From contig JANQIL010000076.1 of assembly GCA_028282245.1 (NCBI GenBank), positions 1 to 42,125 on the forward strand: a DNA stretch of 42,125 bases. The letters are read 5' to 3'. Source of the DNA: Magnetospira sp. (GTDB taxonomy: Bacteria > Pseudomonadota > Alphaproteobacteria > Rhodospirillales > Magnetospiraceae). Shown one piece after another: positions 41,141-42,125 of this stretch. The position numbers and the translations under genes were made by a program. Position 1 is the stretch's first letter, and every line of letters starts with the position of its first letter. The notes under the pieces were generated by a model. The model saw only the letters and a list, made by a program, of their open reading frames with translations, had not been told where the DNA came from and did no database searches.

Positions 41141-41962
41141 ATGCGGATCATCGGTCTCACCAAGGCATTTGGCCGCAAGATCGCGGTCGAAAACGTCTCC
41201 TTCGCGATCGATCGGCCGCAGATGGTCGGAATCATCGGACGCTCGGGCGCCGGCAAGTCCACCCTGCTGCGGATGATCAACCGTCTCACCCCGGCCACCG
41301 ACGGGCGGATTCTCGTCAACGGGCACAACGTGCTCGACCTCAAGGGCGCCGAAATGCGCCGCTGGCAGCGCGACTGCGCGATGATCTTCCAGCAATTCAA
41401 TTTGGTGCCCAGGCTCGACGTGGTGACCAACGTGATGATGGGCCGGCTCAATGGTCACGGCACCCTCAAGAGCCTGTTCAATCTGTTCGGCGACGACATG
41501 ATCGAGGATGCGCTCCGGGCGCTTGAGCGCCTGGGCATCGACGATCAGGCGCTGCAACGGGCCGAGACCCTGTCGGGCGGTCAGCAGCAGCGGGTGGCCA
41601 TCGCCCGCGCCCTGATGCAGAACCCAAGGATGATTCTCGCCGACGAGCCCATCGCCTCGCTCGATCCGCTGAGCGCCGAGATCGTGATGTCGTCCCTGCG
41701 CGAAATTCACGAGCGCGACGACATAACCGTGATCTGCAACCTTCATACCCTGGATACCGCGCGGACCTATTGCGACCGGGTCGTCGGCATGGCGCATGGC
41801 CGGATGGTGTTCGACGGCCTGCCCGGCGAACTGACTCCGTCGATGGTGCGCGAGATCTACGGCGCCGACGACGATCTCAACGAAGCGGTGACCTCGACGT
41901 CCATCCCCGGACACGTTCCTCCGGCGGCGCGCCCGTCGCCGGTGGCGGCGACCGTGAACTAG
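41141..41962 (+). CDS. phnC: phosphonate ABC transporter ATP-binding protein
   Basis: ATPase of the PhnCDE phosphonate/phosphate-ester importer; 273 residues. Walker [20 protein letters not shown] (about 36-54), Q-loop [20 protein letters not shown] (about 84-103), signature [16 protein letters not shown] (about 148-163), Walker [14 protein letters not shown] and switch His in [19 protein letters not shown]. The 3' end codes for a short Pro/Ala tail. I prefer ATG 41141 ([10 protein letters not shown]) because the predicted PhoB transcript starts near 41121; ATG 41120 would be too close. The stop TAG (41960-41962) lies in the CTAG end of a hairpin. phnD would follow outside the window. Confidence 0.92.
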   Translation: MRIIGLTKAFGRKIAVENVSFAIDRPQMVGIIGRSGAGKSTLLRMINRLTPATDGRILVNGHNVLDLKGAEMRRWQRDCAMIFQQFNLVPRLDVVTNVMMGRLNGHGTLKSLFNLFGDDMIEDALRALERLGIDDQALQRAETLSGGQQQRVAIARALMQNPRMILADEPIASLDPLSAEIVMSSLREIHERDDITVICNLHTLDTARTYCDRVVGMAHGRMVFDGLPGELTPSMVREIYGADDDLNEAVTSTSIPGHVPPAARPSPVAATVN

Positions 41963-42033
41963 TGTCCCGAATCCGAAGTTCGGAGCATTGTTTGGCAGGC
42001 GTTTTCGAACTTCGGATTCGATCAGGACACTAG
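41959..42033. repeat. CTAG-bounded bulged hairpin, element 3
   Basis: Outer stem of 9 pairs (CTAGTGTCC, 41959-41967, with 42025-42033), a 4-nt bulge on the right arm (42021-42024, ATCA), perfect 15-bp inner stem (41968-41982 with 42006-42020, CGAATCCGAAGTTCG) and a 23-nt loop. It begins inside the phnC stop codon and ends in CACTAG. Same plan as elements 1 and 2 with different sequence. Confidence 0.85.
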
Positions 42034-42047
42034 GTAATAATCTGATT

Positions 42048-42125
42048 CTAGTGTGGTTTTGGAGTCGAAGTTCGCCATGGAATTTGCCCCGAATAATGTC
42101 GCGAACTTCGAATCCACCACACTAG
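42048..42125. repeat. CTAG-bounded bulged hairpin, element 4
   Basis: Outer stem of 9 pairs (CTAGTGTGG, 42048-42056, with 42117-42125), a 3-nt bulge on the left arm (42057-42059), four pairs, a mismatch, then 11 pairs (42065-42075 with 42101-42111, TCGAAGTTCGC) and a 25-nt loop. A 14-bp AT-rich spacer separates it from element 3. The last base of the window is the last base of this element. Confidence 0.85.

Overview
The window is GC-rich, densely coded DNA with frequent ATGA/GTGA start-stop overlaps. Its gene content (PhaR, CimA, CobI/J/K/L/M/H/B, MetZ, TldD, a PPDK/PEPS regulator, DsrC, PhnC) points to a free-living alphaproteobacterium, probably Rhodospirillales. That placement is inferred from gene families and was not tested by any search. 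I see no rRNA, tRNA, CRISPR array, prophage or complete insertion sequence.

Layout. 1-218: two bulged hairpins bounded by CTAG, the second supplying the stop codon of the first gene. 215-8363: an unknown proline-rich protein, NAD synthase, cysteinyl-tRNA synthetase, a small frameshifted gene, an unusual protein with a 4 x 20-residue repeat of a FliM-like peptide, then citramalate synthase and a TrmJ-like methyltransferase. 8358-13781 (minus): MFS transporter, M48-type peptidase, DapA-family aldolase, YcgN-type protein, cobyrinate a,c-diamide synthase and a TauE/SafE-like membrane protein. 13913-20689: a cobalamin corrin-ring block, with cobK on plus and a tightly overlapping minus-strand operon cbiX-cobH-cobL-cobI-cbiG/cobJ-cobM behind a good sigma70-type promoter. 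20916-25588: phaR, an XRE regulator, a hydroxyacid dehydrogenase, an SH3 protein, a PPDK/PEP synthase regulator and an SDR. 25713-29207: a 1164-residue flavoprotein that looks like a fusion of both halves of an Nfn-type transhydrogenase. 29373-32937: MetZ, a voltage-gated-type K+ channel with a zinc-ribbon tail, and TldD. 33022-38003: a cobalt module consisting of a cobalamin riboswitch, an ECF-type importer (cbiK-like, cbiM, cbiL-like, cbiQ, cbiO), a CsoR/RcnR-family metal sensor and an RcnA-like exporter. 38200-42125: GalE, a small unknown, a class IV aminotransferase, DsrC, and PhnC behind a Pho-box promoter, closing with a second pair of CTAG-bounded hairpins that again begins in a stop codon and ends on the last base of the window.

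How it fits together. Cobalt import (riboswitch-repressed by cobalamin), cobalt export (metal sensor) and corrin synthesis (early cobalt insertion by CbiX, then ring methylations and contraction) form one physiological unit spread over two blocks. MetZ, CysS and DsrC touch sulfur metabolism. The least explained structures are the paired CTAG hairpins at both edges, the multivalent DIDALFD protein and the fused Nfn-like flavoprotein.
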